From contig NZ_CANLTQ010000027.1 in assembly GCF_947494025.1 (NCBI RefSeq), forward strand, positions 1 through 33,347: a DNA stretch of 33,347 nt, in the 5' to 3' direction. Shown piece by piece: positions 9,266 through 18,308 of the stretch. Every line of letters starts with the position of its first letter. Position 1 is the first letter of the stretch. This stretch comes from an uncultured Jannaschia sp. GTDB taxonomy: Bacteria; Pseudomonadota; Alphaproteobacteria; Rhodobacterales; Rhodobacteraceae. A model generated the notes under the pieces. It made no database searches. It saw nothing but the letters and a program-made list of their open reading frames with translations, and was not told the origin of the DNA. A program made the position numbers and the translations under genes.

Positions 9266-9883
9266 ATGCCGAAGCGCGGCTACCACCACGGAAACCTGAA
9301 GCAGGCGCTGGTCGAAGCGGCGCTGGAGCTCATCACCGAGAAGGGTCCGACCGGCTTCACCCTGTCGGAGGCCGCGAAATCCGCGGGCGTGACCCCGGCT
9401 GCCGTCTACCGGCACTTCCAGGGGCGTGAGGACCTGATCATCGAATGCGCGCTGCAGGGCCACGCGATCTTCGCCGACCTGATGGACTACGCCTACGAAT
9501 CGGGTCAGCCCTCCGCGCTCGCGGCCTTTTCGGCGACGGGGCGCGCCTATCTCGCCTTCGCCCGAAAGTATCCCGGACATTACATGGCGATGTTCGAGAG
9601 CGGGCTCAGCCGGCACGCGACGCCCGACCTCGCCCGCGCGGTCGCCCGGTCGCGCGGCACGCTGGAAAAGGCCGCCGAGGCGCTGTCGGAGCACATCCCC
9701 GAGAACCGCCGCCCGCCCGCCTCGATGTTCTCGAGCCATGTCTGGGCGATGAGTCACGGGGTCGTGGAGCTGTTCGCGCGCGGCAATCCGGGTGGCAACG
9801 TCCCGTTCCCGCCCGAGGATCTGCTGGAAGCGGGGATCGGGATCTACTTGCGCGGGCTGGGCCTCGTGGCGCCCGACGCGTGA
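9266..9883 (+). CDS. TetR/AcrR-family transcriptional regulator
   Basis: This is a 205-residue repressor-type regulator. The N-terminal DNA-binding domain (about 5-55) carries the family helix-turn-helix SEAAKSAGVTPAAVYRHF, following the YHHGNLKQAL opening seen in many TetR proteins. The C-terminal part resembles the WHG/TetR_C ligand-binding domain (SHVWAMSHGVVELF). It lies 8 bp downstream of ppk2 and is probably co-transcribed with it. No TetR-like operator was identified nearby. The ligand and targets are unknown. Confidence 0.88.
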   Translation: MPKRGYHHGNLKQALVEAALELITEKGPTGFTLSEAAKSAGVTPAAVYRHFQGREDLIIECALQGHAIFADLMDYAYESGQPSALAAFSATGRAYLAFARKYPGHYMAMFESGLSRHATPDLARAVARSRGTLEKAAEALSEHIPENRRPPASMFSSHVWAMSHGVVELFARGNPGGNVPFPPEDLLEAGIGIYLRGLGLVAPDA

Positions 9884-10124
9884 CCGCGGCCCCCCGGTTC
9901 GGGGCATCGGTTATCGGATAGCACGGCGCCTGCGTCCGCTGCGAAACCGATGCCCCCGCCCCGACATTGCCTGTCGCGCCGCTCGGCCTCTACGCCCGGA
10001 TCGAGCCGGACAAGGCGGCGCGCAGGGGGATTCGCCTCTGCCGCGCGGCTCCGGCGCCCGCCCCGCGCGGCACAGCGAAACCCCAAGACAGACCGGCACG
10101 ATGCCGGCGATCCGGAGAAACCCC

Positions 10125-10385
10125 ATGCGACTGACCCTCATCCTTGCCACGACCGCCCTCCTCTCGGCCTGCGCCTCGGGCGGCTACAACGGTGGCTATG
10201 GCGGCGGCTATGGCGGCGGCTACGGCCGCTTCGTCGACAGCGACATGGAGCGCGGCCTCGTCGGCGCGGCGATCGGCTACGGCGCGGCAAAGGCCATCGA
10301 CGGCAACGGCGACCGCGGCGCGATCCTGGGCGGGCTCGCCGGCGTGTTCTGCGACGATGCGGGGGTCTGCGGCCCGACCCGCTGA
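10125..10385 (+). CDS. Small Gly-rich lipoprotein
   Basis: This is an 86-residue predicted lipoprotein. It has a short signal with lipobox LLSAC (modified Cys16), a Gly/Tyr-rich linker made of GGYGGGY repeats (19-34), then a glycine-rich segment (GLVGAAIGYGAAKAI and ILGGLAGVF) resembling glycine-zipper proteins. Two further cysteines (CDDAGVC) near the end could form a disulfide. A GGAGAA Shine-Dalgarno lies 7 nt before the ATG. Proteins of this build usually sit in the outer membrane or periplasm. No specific function is recognised. Confidence 0.75.
   Translation: MRLTLILATTALLSACASGGYNGGYGGGYGGGYGRFVDSDMERGLVGAAIGYGAAKAIDGNGDRGAILGGLAGVFCDDAGVCGPTR
10187..10226 (+). repeat. Short tandem repeat coding Gly-Tyr-Gly-Gly
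   Basis: About three copies of a 12-bp unit close to GGCTATGGCGGC lie inside the lipoprotein gene. The unit length is a multiple of three, so copy-number change would lengthen or shorten the linker without breaking the frame. Confidence 0.6.
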
Positions 10386-10428
10386 GCCGGTCGGCGCCCG
10401 GCCGGCCGACGGCGGGGCGCCGCTCCGG

Positions 10429-11811
10429 TCAGGCCAGCGTCGCGAGAAGGCGCGCCCAGCTGCGGGTCCCCTTGCGGAAGCTTTCGGTGTCGTACTTCTC
10501 GTTGGGCGAATGGATCTGGTCGTCGCTCTTCGCGAAGCCCGCGAGCAGCGATTCCATGCCGAGGATCAACTGGAAATAGCCCGCGATCGGGATCGACCCG
10601 CCCGCACCGACAAAGGCGGCCTCCACCCCCCATTCCTCGGTCAGCGCCGCCTTCGCCGCCGCGAAGACGGGCGCATCGACGGACATGCCCGAGGCCGGGG
10701 CGGCCCCGTGTTCCTGAAAGACCACCTCGCAATCGGCGGGCACCTGCCCGCGCACCCAAGCGCGGAACGCGTCCCGCAGGGCGCGCGGGTCCTGCCCCTT
10801 CACCAGCCGGAAGCTCACCTTGGCATGCGCCTCCGCCGGCAGCACGGTCTTGAAGCCGCGGCCGGTATAGCCCGACCAGACCCCGTTGATCTCCGCCGTA
10901 GGCCGCGACCAGAGCATCTCGAGCCCGGTCCGCCCCGTCTCGCCCGCCGGGATCGACAATCCGACCTCGCCCAGAAACGCCTCCGCCGAGAAGTCGAGCG
11001 CCGCCCAGTCGCGCAGCACCTCCTCCGGCGGCTCTTCGATGCCGTCGTAGAAGCCCGGCACCTGCACGCGGCCGTCCGCGTCGTGAAGACCGCCGAGAAC
11101 CTGCGTGAGCACGCGCGCGGGGTTCCGGGCGAGCCCGCCGTAGCCGCCCGAATGAAGGTCGCGGTCCGGGCCGCGCACCGTGATCTCCTCCCCCAGCAAT
11201 CCGCGCAGCGAGGTCACGATCGCGGGGACGCGGCTGTCGTGCAGCCCGGTGTCGCAGATCAGCGCGACCTCGGCTGCAAGCTCCTCCCGGTTGGCCTCGA
11301 GGAACGGCACGAGCGAGGGCGATCCCGATTCCTCCTCCCCCTCGAGCAGGACCGTGATGCGGCAGGGCAGCGCGCCCGTCTCCTCCACCCAGGCGCGACA
11401 GGCCTCGAGGAAGGTCATGAGCTGGCCCTTGTCGTCGGAGGCGCCGCGCGCGCGGATCACGTCGCCCGCCGGCGTCGCCTCCACGGCCGGATCGAACGGG
11501 TCGCGCGTCCAGTGGTCGAGCGGATCGACCGGCTGCACGTCGTAATGGCCGTAGAACAGCACGTGCCGCGCCCCCGTGCCGCCATGCGCGACGACCATAG
11601 GATGCCCCGGCGTCGACCGGACCCCGGCGTCGAAGCCGAGCCCGCGCAGCTCCTCCGCGAGCCAGTCGGCGGCGGCCCGGCAATCGCCGGCATGGACCGG
11701 ATCGGTCGAGATGGAGGGGATGCGAAGGAGCGCCTTGAGGCGGTCGAGGGCGCGGTCCTGCCCGGCATCGATCCGGTCGAGGATCGCGGAAAGGGAGGGT
11801 GTGTCGGACAT
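10429..11811 (-). CDS. M20-family metallopeptidase (dipeptidase)
   Basis: This is a 460-residue zinc-dependent M20 peptidase of the ArgE/DapE/carnosinase-like class that cleaves dipeptides or N-acyl amino acids in the cytoplasm. Metal and catalytic residues are visible in order: His89 and Asp91 in YGHYDVQP, Asp126 in GASDDKG, Glu159/Glu160 in LEGEEESGS, Asp in CDTG, and His in the C-terminal IHSPNEKY. The lid domain runs from about 200 to 320. The gene faces the lipoprotein gene tail to tail and diverges from hemA across a 172-bp gap. The substrate is undetermined; length and lack of a signal peptide favour a cytosolic dipeptidase. Confidence 0.92.
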   Translation of the reverse strand: MSDTPSLSAILDRIDAGQDRALDRLKALLRIPSISTDPVHAGDCRAAADWLAEELRGLGFDAGVRSTPGHPMVVAHGGTGARHVLFYGHYDVQPVDPLDHWTRDPFDPAVEATPAGDVIRARGASDDKGQLMTFLEACRAWVEETGALPCRITVLLEGEEESGSPSLVPFLEANREELAAEVALICDTGLHDSRVPAIVTSLRGLLGEEITVRGPDRDLHSGGYGGLARNPARVLTQVLGGLHDADGRVQVPGFYDGIEEPPEEVLRDWAALDFSAEAFLGEVGLSIPAGETGRTGLEMLWSRPTAEINGVWSGYTGRGFKTVLPAEAHAKVSFRLVKGQDPRALRDAFRAWVRGQVPADCEVVFQEHGAAPASGMSVDAPVFAAAKAALTEEWGVEAAFVGAGGSIPIAGYFQLILGMESLLAGFAKSDDQIHSPNEKYDTESFRKGTRSWARLLATLA

Positions 11812-11918
11812 GGGGTCGGTCTCCGGTCGGAACGATCCTTGCCTGCGCGTTCCGGCCGGCCGAGTCCAGTGCCGCCGCTTGTCCGGCGAAGACGCAAGAA
11901 ACGCCCCCGCGCGACCAA

Positions 11919-11932
11919 TTGATGACTGTCAC
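11919..11932 (+). promoter_or_regulatory. FNR/FnrL-like motif upstream of hemA
   Basis: TTGATGACTGTCAC matches the FNR-type consensus (TTGAT/C-N4-A/GTCAA) at nine of ten conserved positions; only the last base differs. It lies 51 bp before the hemA ATG. FnrL control of hemA under low oxygen is established in Rhodobacter. A -10-like TAGATA at 11950-11955 is nearby, but its spacing from the motif is not the classical class II arrangement, so the mode of action is unclear. Confidence 0.45.
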
Positions 11933-11983
11933 AGGCGGACTTTATTTCCTAGATAAACGTGACCGAGCGGGAAAGGCGACCGG

Positions 11984-13210
11984 ATGACGGATTACACGGC
12001 GGCATTGGACCGGGCGATCGACACGTTGCATGCGGAAGGGCGCTACCGCACCTTTATCGACATCGAGCGCCGCCGCGGCCAGTATCCCCGCGCCGTCTGG
12101 ACCCGACCCGACGGCTCCGCGTCCGAGATCACCGTCTGGTGCGGCAACGACTACATGGGGATGGGGCAGCATCCCGCCGTCCTGTCGGCGATGCACGAGG
12201 CGCTCGAGGCGACCGGCGCCGGCTCGGGCGGCACGCGCAACATCTCGGGCACGACGATCTACCACAAGCGGCTGGAGGCGGAGCTCGCGGATCTGCACCG
12301 CAAGGAGGCGGCGCTCGTCTTCACCTCGGCCTATATCGCCAACGACGCGACGCTCTCGACCCTGCCCAAGCTCTTTCCCGGGCTCATCATCTATTCCGAC
12401 GCGCTGAACCACGCCTCCATGATCGAGGGCGTGCGCCGCAACGGCGGGGCCAAGCGCATCTTCCGGCACAACGATGTCGCGCATCTGCGCGAGCTGCTCG
12501 AAGCCGACGATCCGGCGGCGCCGAAGCTCATCGCCTTCGAGTCGATCTATTCGATGGACGGCGATTTCGGCCCGATCGAGGCGATCTGCGACCTGGCCGA
12601 GGAGTTCGGCGCGCTGACCTATATCGACGAGGTCCATGCCGTGGGCATGTACGGCCCCCGCGGCGCCGGCGTGGCGGAGCGCGACGGCCTGATGCACCGG
12701 CTCGACATCATCAACGGCACTTTGGCCAAGGCCTACGGCGTGATGGGCGGCTACGTCGCGGCCTCCGCCCGGATGTGCGACGCGATCCGCTCCTACGCGC
12801 CGGGCTTCATCTTCACGACCTCGCTGCCGCCCTCCATCGCCGCCGGTGCCGCCGCCTCGGTCGCCCATCTCAAGCGCGACACGGAGCTTCGGGCCCTGCA
12901 CCGCGAGCGGGCGGACGTGCTCAAGCTGCGTCTCCGCGGGCTTGGCCTGCCGATCATCGACCATGGCAGCCACATCGTCCCCGTCCATGTCGGCGATCCG
13001 GTGAAGTGCAAGATGATCTCCGACCGGCTGCTGGCCGATCACGGCGTCTACGTGCAGCCGATCAATTTCCCGACCGTTCCGCGCGGGACCGAGCGGCTGC
13101 GTTTCACCCCTTCCCCCGTCCACACCCCCGGCATGATCGACGCGCTGGTGCGTGCGATGGACGACCTGTGGTCGCATTGCGCGCTCAATCGCGCGCAGGC
13201 GGCCGGCTAA
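11984..13210 (+). CDS. hemA: 5-aminolevulinate synthase
   Basis: HemA condenses glycine with succinyl-CoA to 5-aminolevulinate, the first step of tetrapyrrole synthesis by the C4 route used by alphaproteobacteria. The 408-residue PLP enzyme has the usual length. It starts with the family's [12 protein letters not shown]-type sequence, shows the glycine-rich [11 protein letters not shown]-like segment near 80-89, the cofactor-binding Asp in YIDEVHAVG, and the PLP lysine Lys249 in LAKAYG. The upstream region carries an FNR-like motif, which suggests oxygen-dependent expression. The product supplies haem and, if present, bacteriochlorophyll; ccmE in the same window fits a cytochrome-rich respiratory lifestyle. 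Confidence 0.97.
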   Translation: MTDYTAALDRAIDTLHAEGRYRTFIDIERRRGQYPRAVWTRPDGSASEITVWCGNDYMGMGQHPAVLSAMHEALEATGAGSGGTRNISGTTIYHKRLEAELADLHRKEAALVFTSAYIANDATLSTLPKLFPGLIIYSDALNHASMIEGVRRNGGAKRIFRHNDVAHLRELLEADDPAAPKLIAFESIYSMDGDFGPIEAICDLAEEFGALTYIDEVHAVGMYGPRGAGVAERDGLMHRLDIINGTLAKAYGVMGGYVAASARMCDAIRSYAPGFIFTTSLPPSIAAGAAASVAHLKRDTELRALHRERADVLKLRLRGLGLPIIDHGSHIVPVHVGDPVKCKMISDRLLADHGVYVQPINFPTVPRGTERLRFTPSPVHTPGMIDALVRAMDDLWSHCALNRAQAAG

Positions 13211-13347
13211 GTCAGCACGTGCATCGGGTCCGGATTGCTGCTAGCGTTTCCGTGGGCAGTAAGGTTTCAGTAATCACCTGAGACTTAATATCACCGGAAA
13301 CGCGCACGACAGAGAGGCGCGTCCAGAGATCACGGGGCACGTTCGAC

Positions 13348-14670
13348 ATGTTCGGCCACAAGGCGCACACGCATTCGCAACCTCAAGTCGAGAAACCGAC
13401 GGCCGGCTACGACAGTTTCGACGCCCGGCTCGGCGACGAGATGCGTGGCGAGCGCGCGACGATCGGCAAATCCCTGCTCGACGTGCAGCGGGAACTGCGG
13501 ATCAAGGCAAGCTACATCTCCGCGATCGAGAACACCGATCTCGCGGCTTTCGACTCGTTGAGTTTCGTGGCGGGCTACGTCCGCAGCTACGCCCGTTATC
13601 TCGGCCTCGACCCGGAGGTCACGTTCGCCCGGTTCTGCGAGGAATCCGGCTTCGGCGGATCCGTCACGCTGAAGCCGATGGAGACGGAGACGCCCCGGCG
13701 GATGGCGCTGCACGAGCTTCCGCTTCCGGGGTGGAAACCCGCGGAAAGCGCGTCGGCGAAGGCTACGCCTGCCGCGGCCGACCCCCTGCTCGGCACCGCC
13801 AACCCCTTCGCCAAGAAGACACGGCCGGTTTTCGCGGGGTTCGAGCCTGGCGCGCTCGGTTCGCTCGCCGTGCTCGCGATCCTGGTCGGCGGCCTGGGCT
13901 ATGGCGGCTGGACCGTGATCGAGGAGATCCAGCGCGTTCACGTCGCCCCCGTGGAACAGGAGCCGACGCTCGTGGTGGATGTCGATCCGCTGGCGCCGTC
14001 CGACACGCTCGACAACGCGGCCGCCGGCGATGACGGCATGGAGGCGTCGACGCACGACCGTCTGGCCGAGCTTTACCGCCCCAAGCCGCTCGACGCGCCC
14101 GTGCTCGTGGCACGCGATTCCCCCATCTCGACGATACCGCCGGGCACCAACGGCGCGTTCGCCGCGCTGCGACCCGCGGAGCCGGACGCCGCCGTCATCC
14201 CGCCGCGCCCGGACCTGATGACGGCCTCGGTGGATGCGGCGCTGCTGGAAGCGCTGGGGGAGGCCACGCCGGCCGAGGCCCCGGCCCCGCCGCGCGTGCT
14301 GGCCGAAGCGCCCGAGACGGTCGTGCTCGTCGCCGCGCGTGCTGCCTGGGTCCGGGTCCGCTCGGCGGAGGGCGCCACGCTCTTCGAGAAGGTGCTCGAG
14401 CCGGGCGAGACCTACGAGGTTCCCGTCGCGGAGGCGCCCGCCACGCTGCGCACCGGCAATTCGGGGGCGGTCTACATGTCCGTCGCCGGCGAGACCTACG
14501 GACCCGTCGCGCCCGGCATAAAGGTCGTCTCGAACGTCACGCTGACTGCGGATGCCGTCCGGGAGACCTACAAGGTCGCCGATCTGGAGGATGACGGTGA
14601 TCTGGCCCGCGTCGTGGCCGAACTCGACGTTCCGACGGAGCTGCCCGGCGGGTCGGATCCCGTCGACTGA
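13348..14670 (+). CDS. RodZ-like membrane protein with cytoplasmic HTH
   Basis: This 440-residue protein has a RodZ-like layout. An N-terminal Xre-type helix-turn-helix (about 30-100, with [13 protein letters not shown] and [15 protein letters not shown]) is followed by a linker and one transmembrane segment (about 169-192). A long Pro/Ala-rich periplasmic region comes next, and a C-terminal beta domain (about 330-410, [17 protein letters not shown]) resembles DUF4115. RodZ links MreB to the cell-wall machinery. Here the protein sits just before ispG, a common arrangement in related bacteria. A direct role in cell shape is inferred from architecture, not shown; it could instead be a membrane-bound regulator. 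Confidence 0.8.
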   Translation: MFGHKAHTHSQPQVEKPTAGYDSFDARLGDEMRGERATIGKSLLDVQRELRIKASYISAIENTDLAAFDSLSFVAGYVRSYARYLGLDPEVTFARFCEESGFGGSVTLKPMETETPRRMALHELPLPGWKPAESASAKATPAAADPLLGTANPFAKKTRPVFAGFEPGALGSLAVLAILVGGLGYGGWTVIEEIQRVHVAPVEQEPTLVVDVDPLAPSDTLDNAAAGDDGMEASTHDRLAELYRPKPLDAPVLVARDSPISTIPPGTNGAFAALRPAEPDAAVIPPRPDLMTASVDAALLEALGEATPAEAPAPPRVLAEAPETVVLVAARAAWVRVRSAEGATLFEKVLEPGETYEVPVAEAPATLRTGNSGAVYMSVAGETYGPVAPGIKVVSNVTLTADAVRETYKVADLEDDGDLARVVAELDVPTELPGGSDPVD

Positions 14671-14743
14671 CGCGGCGGCGGGGCCGGTTGCGCGCCTCGT
14701 CTCGCGGGCTTACCTGTGTCGCGAACCCGACGAGAGGTCAGCC

Positions 14744-15874
14744 ATGTCCGACGCCGCACTTCATGCCATCCGTCCCTGGCGCCTGATCGAGCGGCGCCCC
14801 TCCCGGCAGATCATGGTGGGCGATGTTCCCGTCGGCGGCGACGCCCCGATTTCGGTCCAGACGATGACGAACACGCTGACCACCGACGTGGCCGCGACCG
14901 TCGCGCAGGTGCAGGCCGCGGCCGAGGCCGGGGCCGACATCGTCCGCGTTTCCGTCCCCGACGAGGCGTCGTCGAAGGCGCTTCGCGAGATCGTGCGCGA
15001 AAGCCCCGTTCCCATCGTCGCCGACATTCATTTCCATTACCGCCGCGGGATCGAGGCCGCCGAGGCCGGCGCCGCTTGCCTGCGTATCAATCCCGGCAAT
15101 ATCGGCGCCAAGGCCCGTGTGCGCGAGGTCATCTCCGCCGCCCGCGATCACGGCTGCTCGATCCGGATCGGGGTGAATGCCGGCTCGCTCGAACGTCACC
15201 TTCTGGAGAAGTACGGCGAGCCCTGCCCCGACGCGATGATCGAGAGCGGGCTCGACCACATCCGCATCCTCGAGGACAACGACTTCCGCGAATACAAGAT
15301 CAGCTGCAAGGCGTCCGATGTCTTCATGGCCGCGGCGGCCTATCAGGGTCTGGCCGAGCAGACGGACGCGCCGATCCATCTCGGCATTACCGAGGCGGGC
15401 GGACTCATGTCCGGAACGATCAAGTCCGCCATCGGGCTCGGCAACCTTCTCTGGATGGGAATCGGCGATACGCTCCGCGTCTCCCTTTCCGCCGATCCGG
15501 TGGAAGAGGTGCGTGTGGGCTATGAGATTCTGAAGTCGCTCGGCCTTCGCCACCGGGGCGTGAACATCATCTCCTGCCCGTCCTGCGCGCGACAGGGCTT
15601 CGACGTGATCGCGACCGTGGAGACGCTGGAAAAACGGCTCGAGCATATCAAGACGCCGATGTCGCTCTCCATCATCGGCTGCGTCGTGAACGGCCCGGGC
15701 GAGGCGCTGATGACCGATGTGGGCTTCACCGGCGGCGGCAACGGGGCCGGCATGGTCTATCTGGCGGGCAAGCAGAGCCACAAGATGAGCAACGCCCAGA
15801 TGATCGACCACATCGTCGAACAGGTCGAGGCCCGCGCCGCGCAGATCGAGGCACAGACGCAGGCGGCGGAATAA
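14744..15874 (+). CDS. ispG: 4-hydroxy-3-methylbut-2-enyl diphosphate synthase
   Basis: IspG (GcpE) reductively converts methylerythritol cyclodiphosphate to HMBPP in the MEP isoprenoid pathway, using a [4Fe-4S] cluster. The 376-residue protein has the bacterial short form. Cluster ligands are Cys278 and Cys281 (SCPSC), Cys313 (GCVVNGPGE) and Glu320. The N-terminal TIM-barrel part includes SVQTMTNT and ADIHFHYR. The start MSDAALHAI is chosen for its GAGAGG Shine-Dalgarno; the longer frame would run into the upstream gene. It ends 6 bp from the convergent livM gene. Confidence 0.97.
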   Translation: MSDAALHAIRPWRLIERRPSRQIMVGDVPVGGDAPISVQTMTNTLTTDVAATVAQVQAAAEAGADIVRVSVPDEASSKALREIVRESPVPIVADIHFHYRRGIEAAEAGAACLRINPGNIGAKARVREVISAARDHGCSIRIGVNAGSLERHLLEKYGEPCPDAMIESGLDHIRILEDNDFREYKISCKASDVFMAAAAYQGLAEQTDAPIHLGITEAGGLMSGTIKSAIGLGNLLWMGIGDTLRVSLSADPVEEVRVGYEILKSLGLRHRGVNIISCPSCARQGFDVIATVETLEKRLEHIKTPMSLSIIGCVVNGPGEALMTDVGFTGGGNGAGMVYLAGKQSHKMSNAQMIDHIVEQVEARAAQIEAQTQAAE

Positions 15875-15880
15875 GCCGCC

Positions 15881-17185
15881 CTACTTCTCCGGCAAAAGCC
15901 CCCTCGGCGAGAATCGCAGAACCAGGAGCAGGATCACCCCCATCGTCAGCAGCCGCATATGCGCGGCGGCGTCGAGCAGGTGCGACTTGAGCCAGGACCC
16001 GTCCGTCATGCCGGCGGTGATTCCCTGCATCAGGAGCGCGCCGAGCGGCTCCACCTCGACCCAGAGCCACCAGATCAGGAACCCGCCCAGCACCGCGCCC
16101 CAGTTGTTGCCCGACCCGCCGACGATGACCATGACCCAGATGAGGAACGTGTAGCGCAGCGGCTGGTAGCTGGTCGGGGTGAGCTGTCCGTCGAACGTCA
16201 CCATCATCGCCCCGGCCAGGCCCAGAACGGCGGAGCCGAGGATGAAGATCTGCAGGTGCCGTTGCGTCACGTCCTTGCCCATCGCCTCGGCCGCGACCTC
16301 GTTGTCCCGGATGGCGCGCATCATTCGGCCCCAGGGCGAGGCAAGCGCCGCTTGCGAGAGCCAGATCAGGAAAAGGAGCACGACCGCGAAGAGGCCGGCA
16401 TAGGCCAGCTTCACCACGATGGCCGATGCCGTCACCGTATCCGCCCCGAAGCCGGCGGCGAAGTCCCGGAACGCCTGCGCCTGTTGCAGGTCGACCTCGT
16501 AGGGAACGGGCCGCGGCACGCCGATCACGTTCTTTACGCCGCGAGCGAGCCAGTCCTCGTTCTTCATCATCGCGATGATGATTTCCGCGATCCCGAGCGT
16601 CGCGATCGCGAGATAGTCGGAGCGCAGGCCGAGTGCCGTCTTGCCGATGATCCAGGCCGCCCCGGCCGCAAGAAGGCCGCCGACCGGCCAGCTCAGCAAT
16701 ACAGGCAGGCCGAGCCCGCCGATGCTGCCACGATTGGCCGGGCTCACCGCTTCGATCGCGTCCACGCCCGGGTCGAGCACCGCGCGGTAAAGCAGGAATC
16801 CGGCGATCAGCACGGCCACCATCAGCCAGCCGGCATAGCGCCCGCCCCGGCGCCAAACGAAGATCGCCGCGATGACCGTGGCCGCCCCGAGAAGAAGTCC
16901 GCCCAGGACGCGCCCGCCCCCGGCCGCGATGGCCTCGGTATCGGGCGGCATCGAGACGAACACCGCGCCGAGCCCGCCAAGAGCGACGAAGCCCATGATG
17001 CCGACATTGAACAGGCCGGCATAGCCCCATTGCATGTTCACGCCGAGCGCCATGATCGCGGAGATCAGGCCCATGTTCAGGATCGTCAGCGTGACGTTCC
17101 AGGATTGCAGGAAACCAGTTCCGACGAAGAGGAGGGCGACGAGGCCAAACAGCCCGACCGCGCGAGGATTCACCCGCTCGCTCAT
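15881..17185 (-). CDS. livM: Branched-chain amino-acid ABC transporter permease LivM
   Basis: This is one of two inner-membrane subunits of a HAAT-type importer for branched-chain amino acids or related compounds. The 434-residue protein has many hydrophobic helices and the cytoplasmic coupling segment SPWGRMMRAIRDNEVAAEAMG, the LivM equivalent of the EAA loop. It ends with RFSPRGLLPEK, typical of the family. It is somewhat long because of an extra hydrophobic/Gly-rich insertion around 85-170. Its start overlaps the livH stop by 4 bp, so both permeases are translationally coupled. It is the last gene of the liv run. Confidence 0.92.
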   Translation of the reverse strand: MSERVNPRAVGLFGLVALLFVGTGFLQSWNVTLTILNMGLISAIMALGVNMQWGYAGLFNVGIMGFVALGGLGAVFVSMPPDTEAIAAGGGRVLGGLLLGAATVIAAIFVWRRGGRYAGWLMVAVLIAGFLLYRAVLDPGVDAIEAVSPANRGSIGGLGLPVLLSWPVGGLLAAGAAWIIGKTALGLRSDYLAIATLGIAEIIIAMMKNEDWLARGVKNVIGVPRPVPYEVDLQQAQAFRDFAAGFGADTVTASAIVVKLAYAGLFAVVLLFLIWLSQAALASPWGRMMRAIRDNEVAAEAMGKDVTQRHLQIFILGSAVLGLAGAMMVTFDGQLTPTSYQPLRYTFLIWVMVIVGGSGNNWGAVLGGFLIWWLWVEVEPLGALLMQGITAGMTDGSWLKSHLLDAAAHMRLLTMGVILLLVLRFSPRGLLPEK

Positions 17186-18192
17186 ACCGATTTCCCCCGG
17201 AAAAGACCCGTGGGCCGGATCAGAAGCACGAGGATCAGGATCATGAAGCTGACGGCGAACTTGTAGTCCGTCGACAGAAGCTGCACGAGCCCGTCCGGCG
17301 CGAGGCTTTCGGGCAGGAAGTAGCCCAGCACCTTCTTCAGCGGATAGGTAACCGTCACTTCGGCGAAGGCGATCACGAAGCCCCCGGCGATGGCCCCGAT
17401 CGGATTGCCCAGGCCGCCCACGATGGCGGCCGCGAAGATCGGCAGGAGAAGCTGGAAGTAGGTGAACGGCTTGAACGACTTGTCGAGCCCGTAGAGCGTC
17501 CCCGCGATGGTCGCGAGCCCGGCCACGATGAGCCAGGTATAGGTCACCACCCGCTCCGGGTTGATGCCGGAAAGGAGCGCGAGATCCTCGTTGTCGGAAT
17601 AGGCGCGCATCGACTTGCCGGTGCGGGTGCGGTTGAGGAACCAGAAGAGCACCGCCACCACGACCACGACGACCACCACGGTGATCGCCTGCGTCGACTT
17701 GATGACCAGCGGTTCGTCGAGGCCGGTCGCATCGCGGAAGCCCCCGGCGGAGACGAGGAACCGTTCTCCGTCGGCGAAGCGCTGGTCGTCCACGCCAATG
17801 ATGAAGCGGGTGATCCCGTTATAGATGAACATGACGCCCAGCGAGGCGATCACGAAAGTGACCGGCGCAGCCTTCTTTTTGCGGTAGAAGCGGTAGATCG
17901 CCCGGTCGGTCCCGAGCAGCAGCAGCGCCGCCGCGGCGATCCCCACCGGCAGGGCGAGCAATGCCGTCGGGAGCGGCCCGAACCCGACCCCCATCGATTG
18001 CAGCCCCCAGGTCGCGAGGATCACGGCCATCGTTCCGAAGGCCATCGTGTCCCCATGCGCGAAGTTCGAGAAGCGCAGGATGCCGTAGATCAGCGTCACC
18101 CCGAGCGCCCCGAGCGCGAGCTGGCTGCCATAGGCGACCGCCGGGACGATCACGAAGTTCGCCAGCGTGACGAGAGCGTGGAGTGGCTCCAT
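17182..18192 (-). CDS. livH: Branched-chain amino-acid ABC transporter permease LivH
   Basis: This is the second inner-membrane permease of the liv importer, 336 residues. The family opening GVTLIYGILRFSNFAHGD is present near residue 32, and the coupling segment TRTGKSMRAYSDNEDLALLSGIN lies in the middle. It ends RPTGLFRGKSV. One transmembrane helix contains eight consecutive valines (17656-17679), which is unusual but compatible with a membrane helix. A 116-bp gap separates it from livF upstream; the 4-bp overlap with livM lies downstream. It should act as a LivH/LivM heterodimer with the two ATPases. Confidence 0.93.
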   Translation of the reverse strand: MEPLHALVTLANFVIVPAVAYGSQLALGALGVTLIYGILRFSNFAHGDTMAFGTMAVILATWGLQSMGVGFGPLPTALLALPVGIAAAALLLLGTDRAIYRFYRKKKAAPVTFVIASLGVMFIYNGITRFIIGVDDQRFADGERFLVSAGGFRDATGLDEPLVIKSTQAITVVVVVVVVAVLFWFLNRTRTGKSMRAYSDNEDLALLSGINPERVVTYTWLIVAGLATIAGTLYGLDKSFKPFTYFQLLLPIFAAAIVGGLGNPIGAIAGGFVIAFAEVTVTYPLKKVLGYFLPESLAPDGLVQLLSTDYKFAVSFMILILVLLIRPTGLFRGKSV

Positions 18193-18308
18193 CAGGCCCC
18201 GCCCCCGTCGCCGTGTTCGTTTGTCCGGATCCCGATCACCATCGCCATCGTCTTCGCTTTCCGATTATCCCCGCCGGAGGCTCCGGCGCGCGCCGCCTCG
18301 CGCATCGT

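Noticed and set aside
10187-10226. CRISPR or intergenic repeat array
   Set aside because: The repeat units are 12 bp, in frame within a lipoprotein gene, and have no spacers.
10390-10410. Terminator between the lipoprotein and M20 genes
   Set aside because: GTCGGC/GCCGAC can pair, but there is no T tract on either strand and the surrounding sequence is uniformly GC-rich.
10277-11932. Large overlapping frames on both strands across the M20 peptidase gene
   Set aside because: They are Arg/Ala/Gly-rich products of high-GC codon bias in the wrong frame; the M20 metal-site motifs settle the real frame.
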